A stretch of 64,000 nucleotides of DNA from Arthrobacter sp. OAP107 (GCF_040546765.1 NZ_JBEPOK010000001.1:558001-622000), one strand, 5' to 3'. Shown: positions 52,998-61,793, counted from the stretch's first letter. Translations and numbers: made by a program. The notes: generated by a model not told the origin, from the sequence alone.

Positions 52998-54476
52998 ATG
53001 AAGATCCCAGATTCCTCGGCGCTGAAGGCGAGTTCGGCGCCGTCGAAGAAGAAGCCCCTGTACAGGTCGCTCTTCTTCCAAATTCTGATCGCCGTCGTGG
53101 CAGGTGTCCTCATCGGGCATTTCTGGCCGGACCTAGGCGCTCAACTGAGGCCGCTCGGTGACGGCTTCATCCAGCTCATCAAAATGATCATCGCGCCGCT
53201 GATCTTCCTCGTGATCGTCACGGGAATCTCAGCCGTTGGCGACGTCAAGGCGGTCGGAAGGGTAGGAGTCAAGGCTCTTCTCTACTTCACAGCGGCCACA
53301 CTTTTCGCACTGGTCTTCGGCCTGATTGTCGGCAACATCGTTCAGCCCGGAGCCGGCCTGAACATCGATCCGAGCACCCTGTCCCAGGAGGCCGTCGACG
53401 CCAAGACCGGCCACGCCGTCCCGAAGGACGCAGCAGCCTTCATCCTGGATGTCATCCCCACCAGCGTCATCGGCGCATTTGCCAACAACAGCCTGCTGCA
53501 GGTCCTCTTCTTCTCCGTGTTCTTCGGCGCGGCCATCGTCGTCATCGGCCGCGAGCGTTGCCAGCCGGTGGTCAGCCTTATGGAGACGGTCCTCGAACTG
53601 ATTTTCAAGATCATGTCCTGGATCATGAAGGTGGCACCGATCGGCGCCTTCGGTGCCATGGCCTTCATCATCGGCCAGTACGGGCTGGACACCCTGGGCA
53701 CCTACGCCATGCTGATCTCCGCCTGCTATGGCGCCGCCGTGGTGTTCATCGGACTCCTGTTCGTCGTGGCCTGGAGCTTCGCCCGGGTTCCCCTATGGCA
53801 GTTCCTCAAGTACACCCGCGAGGAATTCCTGCTGGCCCTGGGCACCGCGTCCACGGAAGCCGTGATGCCGCGCATCATGACCAAGCTGACCAATGCTGGA
53901 TGCTCCCGGGCCACCACCGGCCTGGTGGTTCCCACCGGCTACTCGTTCAACCTGGACGGCGCGGCCATCTACCTCTCCATCTCCCTGCTGTTCCTCGCCC
54001 AGGCCTTCGGCCACCACCTGGACCTCGGCCAGCAGCTTGCCGCGCTCGGCGTCCTGCTGCTGACCTCCAAGGGCATGGCCGGCGTCCCCGGCTCGTCCTT
54101 CCTGGCACTGTCCGCCACGGCGGCCGCGCTCGGAATCTTCCCGGTGGCAGGCGTTGCCCTGCTCCTTGGGGCCGACCGGCTCATGGACTCCATGCGAGTG
54201 GTGGTCAACCTGCTGGGCAACTGCGTGGCAACCTTCGTGGTCTCCAAGTGGGAGGGCCAGTTCGACCGCAGCGTCATGGTCCGGGCGTTCCGCGGCGAGA
54301 TCACCAACCACGATTCCGCCGTCATGCTCGGTGTGGAGGAAGACTTCCAGGAGCAGGAGCTGGAACGGATCAGCGGGGGCGGGCAGGCTTCGCCCAAGTT
54401 CCGCGGCGGCCCGACCCCTGGTGAGATGCCCGACTTCGAGATGAGCAGGCCGTCGGCAGCCATCAACCACGAATAA
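52998..54476 (+). CDS. dctA: C4-dicarboxylate transporter, DctA/GltP family
   Basis: 492 residues; the core of about 430 is the sodium/proton:dicarboxylate symporter and a 60-residue soluble tail is added. Motifs: IKMIIAPLIFLVIVTGIS, LGTASTEAVMPRIM (serine-rich hairpin), TGLVVPTGYSFNLDGAAIYLS and GVPGSSFLALSATAAALG. It imports succinate, fumarate and malate, which fits malic enzyme and pyruvate dehydrogenase in the same island. The start at 52998 has only a weak ribosome site. Two operator-like sites lie upstream. Confidence 0.94.
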   Translation: MKIPDSSALKASSAPSKKKPLYRSLFFQILIAVVAGVLIGHFWPDLGAQLRPLGDGFIQLIKMIIAPLIFLVIVTGISAVGDVKAVGRVGVKALLYFTAATLFALVFGLIVGNIVQPGAGLNIDPSTLSQEAVDAKTGHAVPKDAAAFILDVIPTSVIGAFANNSLLQVLFFSVFFGAAIVVIGRERCQPVVSLMETVLELIFKIMSWIMKVAPIGAFGAMAFIIGQYGLDTLGTYAMLISACYGAAVVFIGLLFVVAWSFARVPLWQFLKYTREEFLLALGTASTEAVMPRIMTKLTNAGCSRATTGLVVPTGYSFNLDGAAIYLSISLLFLAQAFGHHLDLGQQLAALGVLLLTSKGMAGVPGSSFLALSATAAALGIFPVAGVALLLGADRLMDSMRVVVNLLGNCVATFVVSKWEGQFDRSVMVRAFRGEITNHDSAVMLGVEEDFQEQELERISGGGQASPKFRGGPTPGEMPDFEMSRPSAAINHE

Positions 54477-54556
54477 CACACGGAGATTTTGTCCAGATAC
54501 TGGCCGCTAAAGGCCCTTGAAGTCGCGATATCCGGACAAAACTCCAAAGGATAGGC

Positions 54557-54607
54557 GGCAGGACCCCGTCCTCGGCTGAGCAGTTCAGCCTTGGGCGGGG
54601 TCCTGCC
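54557..54607. terminator. Bidirectional terminator after dctA
   Basis: GGCAGGACCCCG (54557-54568) pairs exactly with 54596-54607; a smaller hairpin GCTGA/TCAGC lies in the loop. It separates dctA from the convergent SCP2-like gene. A second inverted repeat (TTTTGTCC...GGACAAAA) precedes it at about 54488-54536. Confidence 0.75.
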
Positions 54608-54616
54608 TCTTTGTGT

Positions 54617-55009
54617 TCAGAGGGGAAGCAGCGCTGACAGGTCTGCCCGCAGGCCCGACGCCGCCACGCGTCCGGCACCCACTGCGTCCGCCCAGTTCAG
54701 CCGGCCAGTGACCATCGCCAGCCAGGTCGCGGCGTCGCACTCGATGACGTTTGGGGGTGTGCCTCGGGTGTGCCGCGGGCCTTCCACACACTGGGTCACG
54801 CCGAACGGCGGCACCCGCACCTCCACCGAATTCCCCGGCGCGCGGGCGGTGACCTCCTCCAGGGAGTACCGGACCGCCGTCGCGATCACCGAACGGGGGA
54901 TGGCCGGAGTTGACGGAGCAGCGTCCGACGGCGGGACGGCACCTGCCGCCCACTGGTTCAGGGCCGCCCGGCCCTCGGCCGGGTCAATTCTGCGGCGCGC
55001 AACAGCCAC
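54617..55009 (-). CDS. Sterol carrier family (SCP2-like) protein
   Basis: 130 residues from the GTG at 55009, preceded by AAGGAGGAACCG, which settles the start although the frame is open far upstream. Begins VAVARRRIDPAEGRAALNQW; the C-terminal GTPPNVIECDAATWLAMVTGRLNWADAVGAGRVAASGLRADLSALL is the SCP2/MDMPI-C-like part common in actinobacteria. Lipid or thiol binding is possible; no activity is known. It lies 29 bases behind the asparaginase gene and shares its transcript. Confidence 0.82.
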   Translation of the reverse strand: MAVARRRIDPAEGRAALNQWAAGAVPPSDAAPSTPAIPRSVIATAVRYSLEEVTARAPGNSVEVRVPPFGVTQCVEGPRHTRGTPPNVIECDAATWLAMVTGRLNWADAVGAGRVAASGLRADLSALLPL

Positions 55010-55038
55010 CGGTTCCTCCTTGAAAAGAGATAGGTACG

Positions 55039-56055
55039 TTAGTCCAACAGGGCCGAGACGGCATGGCCAAGCCGGATCTTGCCGACGGGACGGCCGCCGC
55101 CGAGGACCGGCTCCACCACCTTCTCGAGCACGCTGGACACACCAGGGATGTCGACGGCCCCGCAGGCCGCCAGCAGGGTCAGGCCGACCAGCGAGGTGGC
55201 CCGCAGGTTGCCGTCGAGCATCTTGAGGGCCACGGAGACACCCTGGGACGTGGCCATGACCAGGATGCCCTCGGCCCCGATCTTGGCAATGACGTCCAGC
55301 TCCTCCATCACGACTGTGTTGGCCTCGCCCCTGCCCTGGACAGCCCAGGGGTAGTCCAGCATCGAGGTGGCGATGGTGGCGGCGCGGGCGTTGGCGGATT
55401 TGTCGGAAGGGGCCTTCGCAAGCAGGGAGTAGGCGCGGGCCAGGCCGGTCAGCGAGATGGCCGCAACCGGTGCGCCGCAGCCGTCGATGCCCAGGTGCGC
55501 GATCTTCTCGCCGGAGTACTCCTCGATCACGGTGCGGATGCGCTGCTGCAGCGGGTGGTTGGGTTCCAGGTAGCTGTGCGTGTCCCAGCCGTTTTCGGTG
55601 CAGGCCCACAGGAACGCCGCGTGCTTGCCCGAGCAGTTGAACGCCAGCCGGGACCTGCCGCGCTCGGAACGGGTCAGCCACGTCCGTGCCGTCTCATCCT
55701 GCGGCCACGCGGCGGGGCACTGCAGCTGGTCTTCCTTGACGCCCGCGGCCTTCAGCATGCCTTCGACGACGTCCATGTGGTCGAGTGACCCGGTATGGCT
55801 CGCACAGGCGAGGGCCACCTGGGCGCCGCGCAGCGGAACGCCCGACTGCATCGCCGCCAGCGCCTGCAGCGGCTTGAGGGTGGACCGGGCCAGGATGGGG
55901 GTGGAGATGTCGCCAAGCTGGGTCACCACGTGGCCGTCCGCGGCGAGGACCACTGCCGCCCCGATGTGGCGGGACTCCACGAATCCGCTCCGTTCAACCA
56001 CGGCGAGTTCGACGGCGGAATCCACAGTGAACGTGGCGTGCGAATTTAGGGCCAT
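55039..56055 (-). CDS. L-asparaginase II family protein
   Basis: 338 residues of the thermolabile/type-III (Rhizobium etli AnsA-like, PF06089) asparaginase class. Seen are VERSGFVESRHIGAAVVLAADG, ARSTLKPLQALAAMQSG (containing the conserved Ser-Thr-Leu-Lys), ALACASHTG, FNCSGKHAAFLWAC and GIDGCGAPVAAISL. It converts asparagine to aspartate and ammonia. Next gene: the SCP2-like protein. Nothing shows how it is controlled. Confidence 0.93.
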   Translation of the reverse strand: MALNSHATFTVDSAVELAVVERSGFVESRHIGAAVVLAADGHVVTQLGDISTPILARSTLKPLQALAAMQSGVPLRGAQVALACASHTGSLDHMDVVEGMLKAAGVKEDQLQCPAAWPQDETARTWLTRSERGRSRLAFNCSGKHAAFLWACTENGWDTHSYLEPNHPLQQRIRTVIEEYSGEKIAHLGIDGCGAPVAAISLTGLARAYSLLAKAPSDKSANARAATIATSMLDYPWAVQGRGEANTVVMEELDVIAKIGAEGILVMATSQGVSVALKMLDGNLRATSLVGLTLLAACGAVDIPGVSSVLEKVVEPVLGGGRPVGKIRLGHAVSALLD

Positions 56056-56079
56056 GGCCCAAGTCTATGGTGCGGGCCC

Positions 56080-57657
56080 CTACTCAACCGTGACCATGAC
56101 CGACTGCCAGCCGGACGCGCCGTCGGGCACGGGATCGGCGCGCTTCTCCGTCTGCACCTCTCCGCTCCCGTCCGTGGCGCGCACCTTGATGTAGTGCGGG
56201 CCGGGCTTGGCGTCCCAGGTGAAGGACCACTGCCGCCAGGTGTCCACGGAAGCCTCGTCCGAGAGTACAGCGGCAGTCCAGCCGCCTTCGTCGATCTGCA
56301 CGTCAACCTTGGTGATGCCCCGGGTCTGCGCCCACGCGGTGCCGCCTATGGGCACCTTCCCGGCCGGGACCGTGGCGAAGGATTTGGGCACCTCCACCCG
56401 GGCCATGGTCTTGATGGGGCCGCGCTCCGACCAGCCGCGCTGGGTCCAGTAGGCCTTGCTGTCGGCGAAGCGGGTCACTTCCAGGTCCACCACCCACTTG
56501 GTGGCGGACACGAAGCCGTACAGTCCCGGCACCACCATGCGCACCGGGTAGCCGTGTTCCAGAGGCAGCGGTTCGCCGTTCATGCCGATGGCGAGCATGG
56601 CGTCGCGGTCATCCTGCAGGACTTCCAGCGGCGTGGAGGCGCTGAAGCCGTCGATGGAGGTGGAGAGGACCATGTCGGCGCCGGCGGTGGGCCTGGCCCG
56701 CTTGAGCACCTCGCGGATGGGAAGTCCCAGCCACTTGGCATTGCCGGCAAGGTTGCCGCCCACCGGATTCGAGACGCAGGTGAGGGTCACGTGGGACTCG
56801 ATCAGGTCGGCGCCGAGCAGGTCCTGGAAGGTGAGCCGGACTTCCTGCTCCACGAGCCCGTGCACCCGCAGTTCCCATTCCTCGGCCCTGATCTCCGGAA
56901 CGCTGAGGGCGGTGTCGATCCGGTAGAAGTCCTTCCCGGGCGTCAGCCACGGCGTCACGCCGGGTGTGGCGGACTGCACCCCGGCGGGCACGGCGGCCGC
57001 GGGCCGGGCCGGCGCCGGCAGCCGGAGGGACTCCCGCGCCTGGGCCACATTGCTGCGGGCGGCGCTGAGCAGCCGGCCCCCGGTGGCGGCGATGCCCGCC
57101 GCGGCGGCCGTGAGGCCGGTCGCCGCGAAGAAGGCGCGCCGGGACGTGGCCGGGCGCTCAGGCTCCTTGGCCGCCACATCGGCAGGAGAATCAGGAAAAG
57201 CCCGGAGCCGCCACAGCCGCGGGACCAGCAGCCGGAGGACAACCAGCCCGGCCGCGGTTCCCACCAGCGTGGGCACAGCATCCAGCGGCCTGACGCCCGC
57301 GCGGGTCACCACGCCGGCCACGATCACCGCGCCCATGAACAGCACCCCCGCTGCCCCAAGCGACCAACGACGGTACGCCACCACGCCCAGCACGCACGCG
57401 AGTACCAAGATCGTCAGGCCCATCCCCACGAAGAGCGCGGCCTTGTCGTTGGTGCCGAACGTCTCAACCGCGAAGTCCTTCAGCCACGGCGGAGTGAAGT
57501 CAATGAACGTCGAGCCCAGGGCTATCAGGGGAGTGGCACGGGCCGTGAAGAACGCCCCCACCAGTTCCGCAACGGAAAGGACAACGGCGGCAGCGGCCAC
57601 CCCGGCGAGGGCCGCCAGTGCGGCCGGTCCCCTAAGCCAGATCATCAGCTTCTTCAT
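56080..57657 (-). CDS. Membrane-anchored molybdopterin oxidoreductase (sulfite oxidase family)
   Basis: 525 residues from the ATG at 57657. The N-terminal 170 residues hold about four to five helices (ALAALAGVAAAAVVLSVAEL; ALFVGMGLTILVLACVLGVVA; AAGVLFMGAVIVAGVV). A SRRAFFAATGLTAAAAG stretch (near 187) resembles a twin-arginine motif. The catalytic domain has LTCVSNPVGGNLAGNAKWLGLPIREVL with the Mo-binding Cys, and GYPVRMVVPGLYGF; an Ig-like dimer domain ends the protein (WSFTWDAKPGPHYIKVRATD). It likely acts outside the membrane on sulfite or sulfoxides. Confidence 0.9.
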   Translation of the reverse strand: MKKLMIWLRGPAALAALAGVAAAAVVLSVAELVGAFFTARATPLIALGSTFIDFTPPWLKDFAVETFGTNDKAALFVGMGLTILVLACVLGVVAYRRWSLGAAGVLFMGAVIVAGVVTRAGVRPLDAVPTLVGTAAGLVVLRLLVPRLWRLRAFPDSPADVAAKEPERPATSRRAFFAATGLTAAAAGIAATGGRLLSAARSNVAQARESLRLPAPARPAAAVPAGVQSATPGVTPWLTPGKDFYRIDTALSVPEIRAEEWELRVHGLVEQEVRLTFQDLLGADLIESHVTLTCVSNPVGGNLAGNAKWLGLPIREVLKRARPTAGADMVLSTSIDGFSASTPLEVLQDDRDAMLAIGMNGEPLPLEHGYPVRMVVPGLYGFVSATKWVVDLEVTRFADSKAYWTQRGWSERGPIKTMARVEVPKSFATVPAGKVPIGGTAWAQTRGITKVDVQIDEGGWTAAVLSDEASVDTWRQWSFTWDAKPGPHYIKVRATDGSGEVQTEKRADPVPDGASGWQSVMVTVE

Positions 57658-57797
57658 GACATGGGTTCGTAGCAGCAGGCCACCCGGATGGTCCGCCGGC
57701 CACAACTGGGGCCGCATCACACCCGAGTGCCTATCACAACTGAATGCCGGGCCTCAGCTTAGGAGCCAGCACGCTGCACAAAGTACCCTTGGAGACT

Positions 57798-59129
57798 GTG
57801 AAGGTACTCGTCATTGGCCCCGGTGGCCGCGAACACGCCATTGTCCGCTCCCTCCTTGCCGACCCCAACGTTTCGGAAGTCCACGCGGCTCCGGGCAACG
57901 CCGGCATCAGCAAGCTCGTCCCCACGCACGCCATCAACGGGAACGATCCGGACGCAGTGGCGGCGCTCGCCACCCGGCTCGACGTCGACCTGGTGGTCGT
58001 TGGCCCCGAAGCCCCCCTCGCCGCCGGGGTTTCCGACGCCGTGCGCGACGCCGGCATCCCGGTGTTCGGCCCCAGCAAGGCTGCCGCCCAGCTCGAGGCC
58101 TCCAAGGCCTTCGCCAAGCAGATCATGGCCGAGGCAGGCGTTCCCACCGCCATGGCACTCGTGGCCGCCAACGCGGACGAGGCAGCCGCGGCGCTGGACA
58201 CCTTCGGCGCCCCCTACGTCGTCAAGGACGACGGCCTGGCCGCCGGCAAGGGCGTGGTGGTCACCAACGACCGTAACCATGCCCTGGCCCACGCCCAGAG
58301 CTGCTTCGACGCCGGCGGAACCGTCGTCATCGAGGAGTTCCTGGACGGCCCAGAGGTCTCCGTGTTCGTCCTGTGCGACGGCCGCAACACCGTGGCCCTG
58401 TCCCCGGCGCAGGACTTCAAGCGCATCTATGACAACGACGAAGGCCCCAACACCGGCGGCATGGGCGCGTACACCCCGCTCGACTGGGCCCCGGACGGCC
58501 TGGTCCAGGAGGTCATCGAACGCATCGCACAGCCCACCGTGGACGAGATGGCCCGCCGCGGCACGCCGTTCGTCGGCGTGCTGTTCGTCGGCCTCGCGCT
58601 GACCAAGCGGGGCACCCGCGTCATCGAATTCAACGTCCGCTTCGGCGACCCCGAAACCCAGGCGGTCCTCGCCCGGCTCAAGACGCCGCTCGGTTCCCTG
58701 CTCCTGGCAGCCGCCAAGGGCGAACTGGACCAGGCAGAAGAGCTTCGCTGGTCCAAGGACACGGCAGTCGCCGTCGTCGTTGCTTCCGAAAACTACCCGG
58801 ACACCCCGCGCACGGGTGACCGCATCCGCGGGCTCAAGAAGGTGGATGAACTGGACGGCGTGCACGTGATCCACGCCGGAACCAAGCTCGACGACGAGGG
58901 CAAGGTGGTCTCCGCAGGCGGCCGCGTGCTGGCTGTGGTGGCACTGGGATCCGACCTCGTGGAAGCACGGGAACGGGCGTACGACGGCGTGGAGCTGGTT
59001 CAGCTCGAAGGCGCCCAGTTCCGCACGGACATCGCGGGCAAGGCCGCACGCGGTGAGATCAAGGTGTCGGCCCCCGTCGGGGCCCCGTCGGCTGCCCAGG
59101 CCGGCGCCGCTTCGGACGAGAAGGCGTGA
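57798..59129 (+). CDS. purD: Phosphoribosylamine-glycine ligase
   Basis: 443 residues from the GTG at 57798 (VKVLVIGPGGREHAIV), after TTGGAGACT. ATP-grasp enzyme of purine synthesis, step two. Motifs: GPGGREHA at the N-terminus, VVKDDGLAAGKGVVV, EFLDGPEVSVFVLCDG, NTGGMGAYTP and VIEFNVRFGDPETQAVL. The last 15 residues are Ala/Gly-rich. Its TGA overlaps the purC start (GTGA), so the two are translationally coupled. No purine-biosynthetic neighbours further upstream. Confidence 0.96.
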   Translation: MKVLVIGPGGREHAIVRSLLADPNVSEVHAAPGNAGISKLVPTHAINGNDPDAVAALATRLDVDLVVVGPEAPLAAGVSDAVRDAGIPVFGPSKAAAQLEASKAFAKQIMAEAGVPTAMALVAANADEAAAALDTFGAPYVVKDDGLAAGKGVVVTNDRNHALAHAQSCFDAGGTVVIEEFLDGPEVSVFVLCDGRNTVALSPAQDFKRIYDNDEGPNTGGMGAYTPLDWAPDGLVQEVIERIAQPTVDEMARRGTPFVGVLFVGLALTKRGTRVIEFNVRFGDPETQAVLARLKTPLGSLLLAAAKGELDQAEELRWSKDTAVAVVVASENYPDTPRTGDRIRGLKKVDELDGVHVIHAGTKLDDEGKVVSAGGRVLAVVALGSDLVEARERAYDGVELVQLEGAQFRTDIAGKAARGEIKVSAPVGAPSAAQAGAASDEKA

Positions 59130-60070
59130 CAGTGGCTGAACAGGAAGGCCCCCGCGGCCTGGACACACCGCACACCGAGCTGCCCGGCTGGAAGCACGTC
59201 TACTCCGGAAAGGTCCGCGACCTGTACGTCCCGGCCAGCGACTCGATCAACGAGCAGTTCGGGCAGGAATGCGTGCTGGTGGTGGCGAGCGACCGCATCA
59301 GTGCCTACGACCACGTGCTCAGCAGCGAAATCCCGGACAAGGGACGCATCCTGACCCAGCTGAGCCTCTGGTGGTTCGACCAGCTGGACGTGGAACACCA
59401 CGTGCTGGCATCCACCGTGGCGGACGGCGTCCCGGCCGAGGTCGAGGGCCGGGCCATGATCTGCAGGAAGCTGGACATGTTCCCGGTGGAATGCATCGCC
59501 CGCGGCTACCTCACCGGCTCCGGCCTCGTGGAGTACCGGCAGTCCGGCACCGTCTGTGAGATCCCGCTGCCGGAAGGACTGGTGGACGGCTCCCGCCTGG
59601 AGCACGCCATCTTCACCCCGTCCGCCAAGGCCGAGGTGGGCGAGCACGACGAAAACATCACCTACGACGCCGTCGTGTCCATGGTGGGTGACGACATCGC
59701 CGCCCGACTGAGCGAGCTGACCCTGGGCATCTACACCAAGGCAGAGGAGATCGCCCGCGAACGCGGCATCATCCTGGCCGACACCAAGGTGGAGTTCGGC
59801 TACGACGTCGTCAACGGCACCATCACGCTTGGTGACGAGGTCCTCACCCCGGACTCCTCCCGCTTCTGGGACGCCGCCACGTACGAGCCCGGCAAGGCGC
59901 AGCCCTCCTACGACAAGCAGTTTGTCCGGGACTGGCTGACCTCCGCCGAATCGGGCTGGGACAAAGCCTCCGACACGCCGCCGCCGGCCCTGCCCGCCGA
60001 CATCGTGGAGCGCACCCGCGCCCGTTACGTCGAGGCGTACGAGAAGCTGACCGGCCGCACGTTCAGCTAG
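59126..60070 (+). CDS. purC: SAICAR synthetase
   Basis: 314 residues, the longer actinobacterial/yeast-type form of phosphoribosylaminoimidazole-succinocarboxamide synthase. Motifs: HVYSGKVRDLYV, VVASDRISAYDHVLSSEIPDKGRILTQLSLWWF, VECIARGYLTGSGLVEY, LADTKVEFGYD and DEVLTPDSSRFW. The GTG at 59126 overlaps the purD stop; a GTG two codons on is possible. Followed by a strong terminator. Confidence 0.96.
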   Translation: MTVAEQEGPRGLDTPHTELPGWKHVYSGKVRDLYVPASDSINEQFGQECVLVVASDRISAYDHVLSSEIPDKGRILTQLSLWWFDQLDVEHHVLASTVADGVPAEVEGRAMICRKLDMFPVECIARGYLTGSGLVEYRQSGTVCEIPLPEGLVDGSRLEHAIFTPSAKAEVGEHDENITYDAVVSMVGDDIAARLSELTLGIYTKAEEIARERGIILADTKVEFGYDVVNGTITLGDEVLTPDSSRFWDAATYEPGKAQPSYDKQFVRDWLTSAESGWDKASDTPPPALPADIVERTRARYVEAYEKLTGRTFS

Positions 60071-60082
60071 ATTCGGCGAAAT

Positions 60083-60126
60083 CCAAGGCAAAAGGCGCCC
60101 GCTTCGGAGGGCGCCTTTTGCCTTGG
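60083..60126. terminator. Perfect 18-bp terminator between purC and the regulator
   Basis: CCAAGGCAAAAGGCGCCC (60083-60100) is exactly inverted at 60109-60126 with an 8-base loop. It has A/T-rich parts in both stems, so it can work for the convergent regulator gene as well. Confidence 0.92.
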
Positions 60127-60145
60127 CTTCTGCTGGCCTCTGCTG

Positions 60146-61408
60146 TCAGCTGGCTTCGGCCGCGGCGGCGCGGCGCTGGGCGAGCCGGATCTCCAGCACG
60201 GCATCGAGGGCCTGCTGGACGCGGTCCTGCGCACCGGCCGCGCTGAACTCCTTCTGCGCCTCCTCCAGGTGCACCAGTGCCTCATCCGCTTCGCCCGCGG
60301 CCTTCAGCGACTTGCCCAGGAGCAGCGAAACCTCGCCGGCCGTGTGCCTGGCGAGATCCGCGCGTTCGGCGTGGATATCGCGGAGCTTCTGCACGGCGGC
60401 CACAATGTCGCCGGTGAGGTAGAGCCAGCGGGCGCGGATGAAGGCCACCTCCAACTGGTCCGTCTTGTTCCCGCCGACGATGGACAGTGCGAGTTCGGCG
60501 CGTTCAATCGCGGACAGGGTTTCCGGCTCCACGATGCCGGAGGACAGTCGGACGGCGGCCGACGCCTTGTTGAAGCGGGCCCAGAGCTCGATGTCGTTGG
60601 CGGGGGAGAGCAGCTTGGCGGCGCGCTCGTGGTGCTTGATGCCCTCCGGATAGTCGTGCCGCATGAACGCGACGTTGCCGATTACCCAGGCCACTTCGCC
60701 GGCGAGCTGCGACATCGAGTGCTCGTCCATCTGCTCGTTCATGTCCTGGCAGTACTTCCAGGCCTCGTCCAGCCGGCCGCTCTCAGCCAGCGCGCCGATC
60801 AGGGCCCGGAGCGCGCCGATGATCAGCGTGGAGCCCTTGGGCAGCTGCGCGCACAGCTCCACCGCCTTCTCGGCGTGTTCGACGGCGGTGCTCAGCTGGC
60901 CCTGTCCGTGGCACAAAGCGGCGAGCATCTGGCGCGCCCGGACCCCGAGGCCGGCGGATTCGGTGGCCATCGGATGCTCGGACAGATGCTCCATGATCTT
61001 CTGGCATTCCTTGAGCTGGCCCTGCTTCATGAGGCATTCGGCCTGCATGTAGGTCATGTTCCACCAGGCGCTGGTGTTCTTGCCGTCGAGGGCGATCCGG
61101 GCCGCGTTGGCGGCATGTTCGGCGGCGAGCGCGTAGTCGCGCAGGTCCCAGGCCTGCCGGGCGTACAGTCCGGCCAGCACGTATTCGGCATCGCTGACCG
61201 AGATGGGCTGGCTCCACGCCTCGAGTGCCTTGGGCGCGAGCTCCAGCCTGCGGGCGAGCTCTTCGATGACGTCGGCTGTGGGTTCCCGCCGGCCGGTTTC
61301 CAGTAAGGAAATGTAGCTGGGGGAGTAAAGATCCTTGCCCAGTTCGGCCTGGGTCAGTCCGCGCTCCAGCCGCTCAGCGCGGAGCTTCTCCCCGAATCCG
61401 TTACCCAC
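60146..61408 (-). CDS. XRE-type HTH regulator with C-terminal TPR array (RRNPP-like architecture)
   Basis: 420 residues from the GTG at 61408, preceded by GGAGGAACCCCA. Residues 6-58 are an XRE/Cro helix-turn-helix (LRAERLERGLTQAELGKDLYSPSYISLLETGRREP). From about 70 to 410 the sequence is entirely helical, with repeated TPR-like pairs: YVLAGLYARQAWDLRDYALAAEHAANAARIA, MLAALCHGQGQLSTAVEHAEKAVELCAQLP, ALIGALAESGRLDEAWKYCQDM, LLLGKSLKAAGEADEALVHLEEAQKEF. This is the layout of the peptide-binding regulators Rgg, PlcR, PrgX and NprR, which are known mainly from Firmicutes. It is divergent from a secreted repeat peptide, so peptide sensing is the leading hypothesis; an ordinary TPR regulator is the alternative. 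Confidence 0.9.
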   Translation of the reverse strand: MGNGFGEKLRAERLERGLTQAELGKDLYSPSYISLLETGRREPTADVIEELARRLELAPKALEAWSQPISVSDAEYVLAGLYARQAWDLRDYALAAEHAANAARIALDGKNTSAWWNMTYMQAECLMKQGQLKECQKIMEHLSEHPMATESAGLGVRARQMLAALCHGQGQLSTAVEHAEKAVELCAQLPKGSTLIIGALRALIGALAESGRLDEAWKYCQDMNEQMDEHSMSQLAGEVAWVIGNVAFMRHDYPEGIKHHERAAKLLSPANDIELWARFNKASAAVRLSSGIVEPETLSAIERAELALSIVGGNKTDQLEVAFIRARWLYLTGDIVAAVQKLRDIHAERADLARHTAGEVSLLLGKSLKAAGEADEALVHLEEAQKEFSAAGAQDRVQQALDAVLEIRLAQRRAAAAEAS

Positions 61409-61448
61409 TGGGGTTCCTCCTATTCCGGACAGCCTTTGTACAGAATGC

Positions 61449-61488
61449 TTGACACCCTCTGTGGACAACATTTTACAATGTATGTCAA
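61449..61488. promoter_or_regulatory. Promoter/operator between the regulator and peptide genes
   Basis: On the plus strand TTGACA (61449-61454) is followed after 19 bases by TACAAT (61474-61479), a good but slightly long sigma-70-type promoter for the peptide gene. TTGACA is also inverted as TGTCAA (61483-61488), giving the other strand its own -35-like box, and ACATT/AATGT (61468-61481) is inverted between them. The symmetry suits a shared operator for divergent control. Confidence 0.55.
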
Positions 61489-61541
61489 CAAGGACTGTGC
61501 TGACTTGGTAACGAATCCGACTCGTATTGAGGAACTCTCAC

Positions 61542-61775
61542 ATGTTGAAGAAGATAGCAGCCGCCGCCGTTTTGGCGGGGGCCCTCGCATTTTCTGCTGC
61601 GGCTCCCGCCGTTCTGTCTGCAGGCTCGATCGCAGACAACGCGGGCACCTCGGTTGCCATTGGCAACTGGCCGGATCCGATGCGCGTCAAGGACGTGAAC
61701 AAGACCACTATCGGCAATTGGCCTGATCCCATGGTGTCAGAGACCACCATTGGCAACTGGCCTGATCCCATGTAA
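61542..61775 (+). CDS. Secreted peptide precursor with three IGNWPDPM repeats
   Basis: 77 residues from the ATG at 61542 (GAGGAA 9-14 bases upstream). Residues 1-27 are a Sec signal (basic LKK, hydrophobic core, Ala-rich exit region AFSAAAPAVLSA). Then IGNWPDPM occurs at 40-47, 57-64 and 70-77; the last is the exact C-terminus. The linkers are short (RVKDVNKTT, VSETT). The three DNA copies (61659, 61710, 61749) differ only by synonymous changes, so the peptide is under selection. By analogy with PapR, NprX and multi-copy pheromones, it could release an 8-10-residue signal. It has no lipobox and no lantibiotic cysteines. No export system other than Sec is needed. Confidence 0.85.
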   Translation: MLKKIAAAAVLAGALAFSAAAPAVLSAGSIADNAGTSVAIGNWPDPMRVKDVNKTTIGNWPDPMVSETTIGNWPDPM

Positions 61776-61793
61776 ACAGCTTCCATGAGGAGA

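Noticed and set aside
61542..61775. Lantibiotic or other RiPP precursor
   Set aside because: No Cys/Ser/Thr-rich core, no modifying enzymes nearby, and a Sec signal rather than a double-Gly leader. The repeat with terminal copy fits a processed signal peptide better, although a proline-rich RiPP cannot be ruled out fully.
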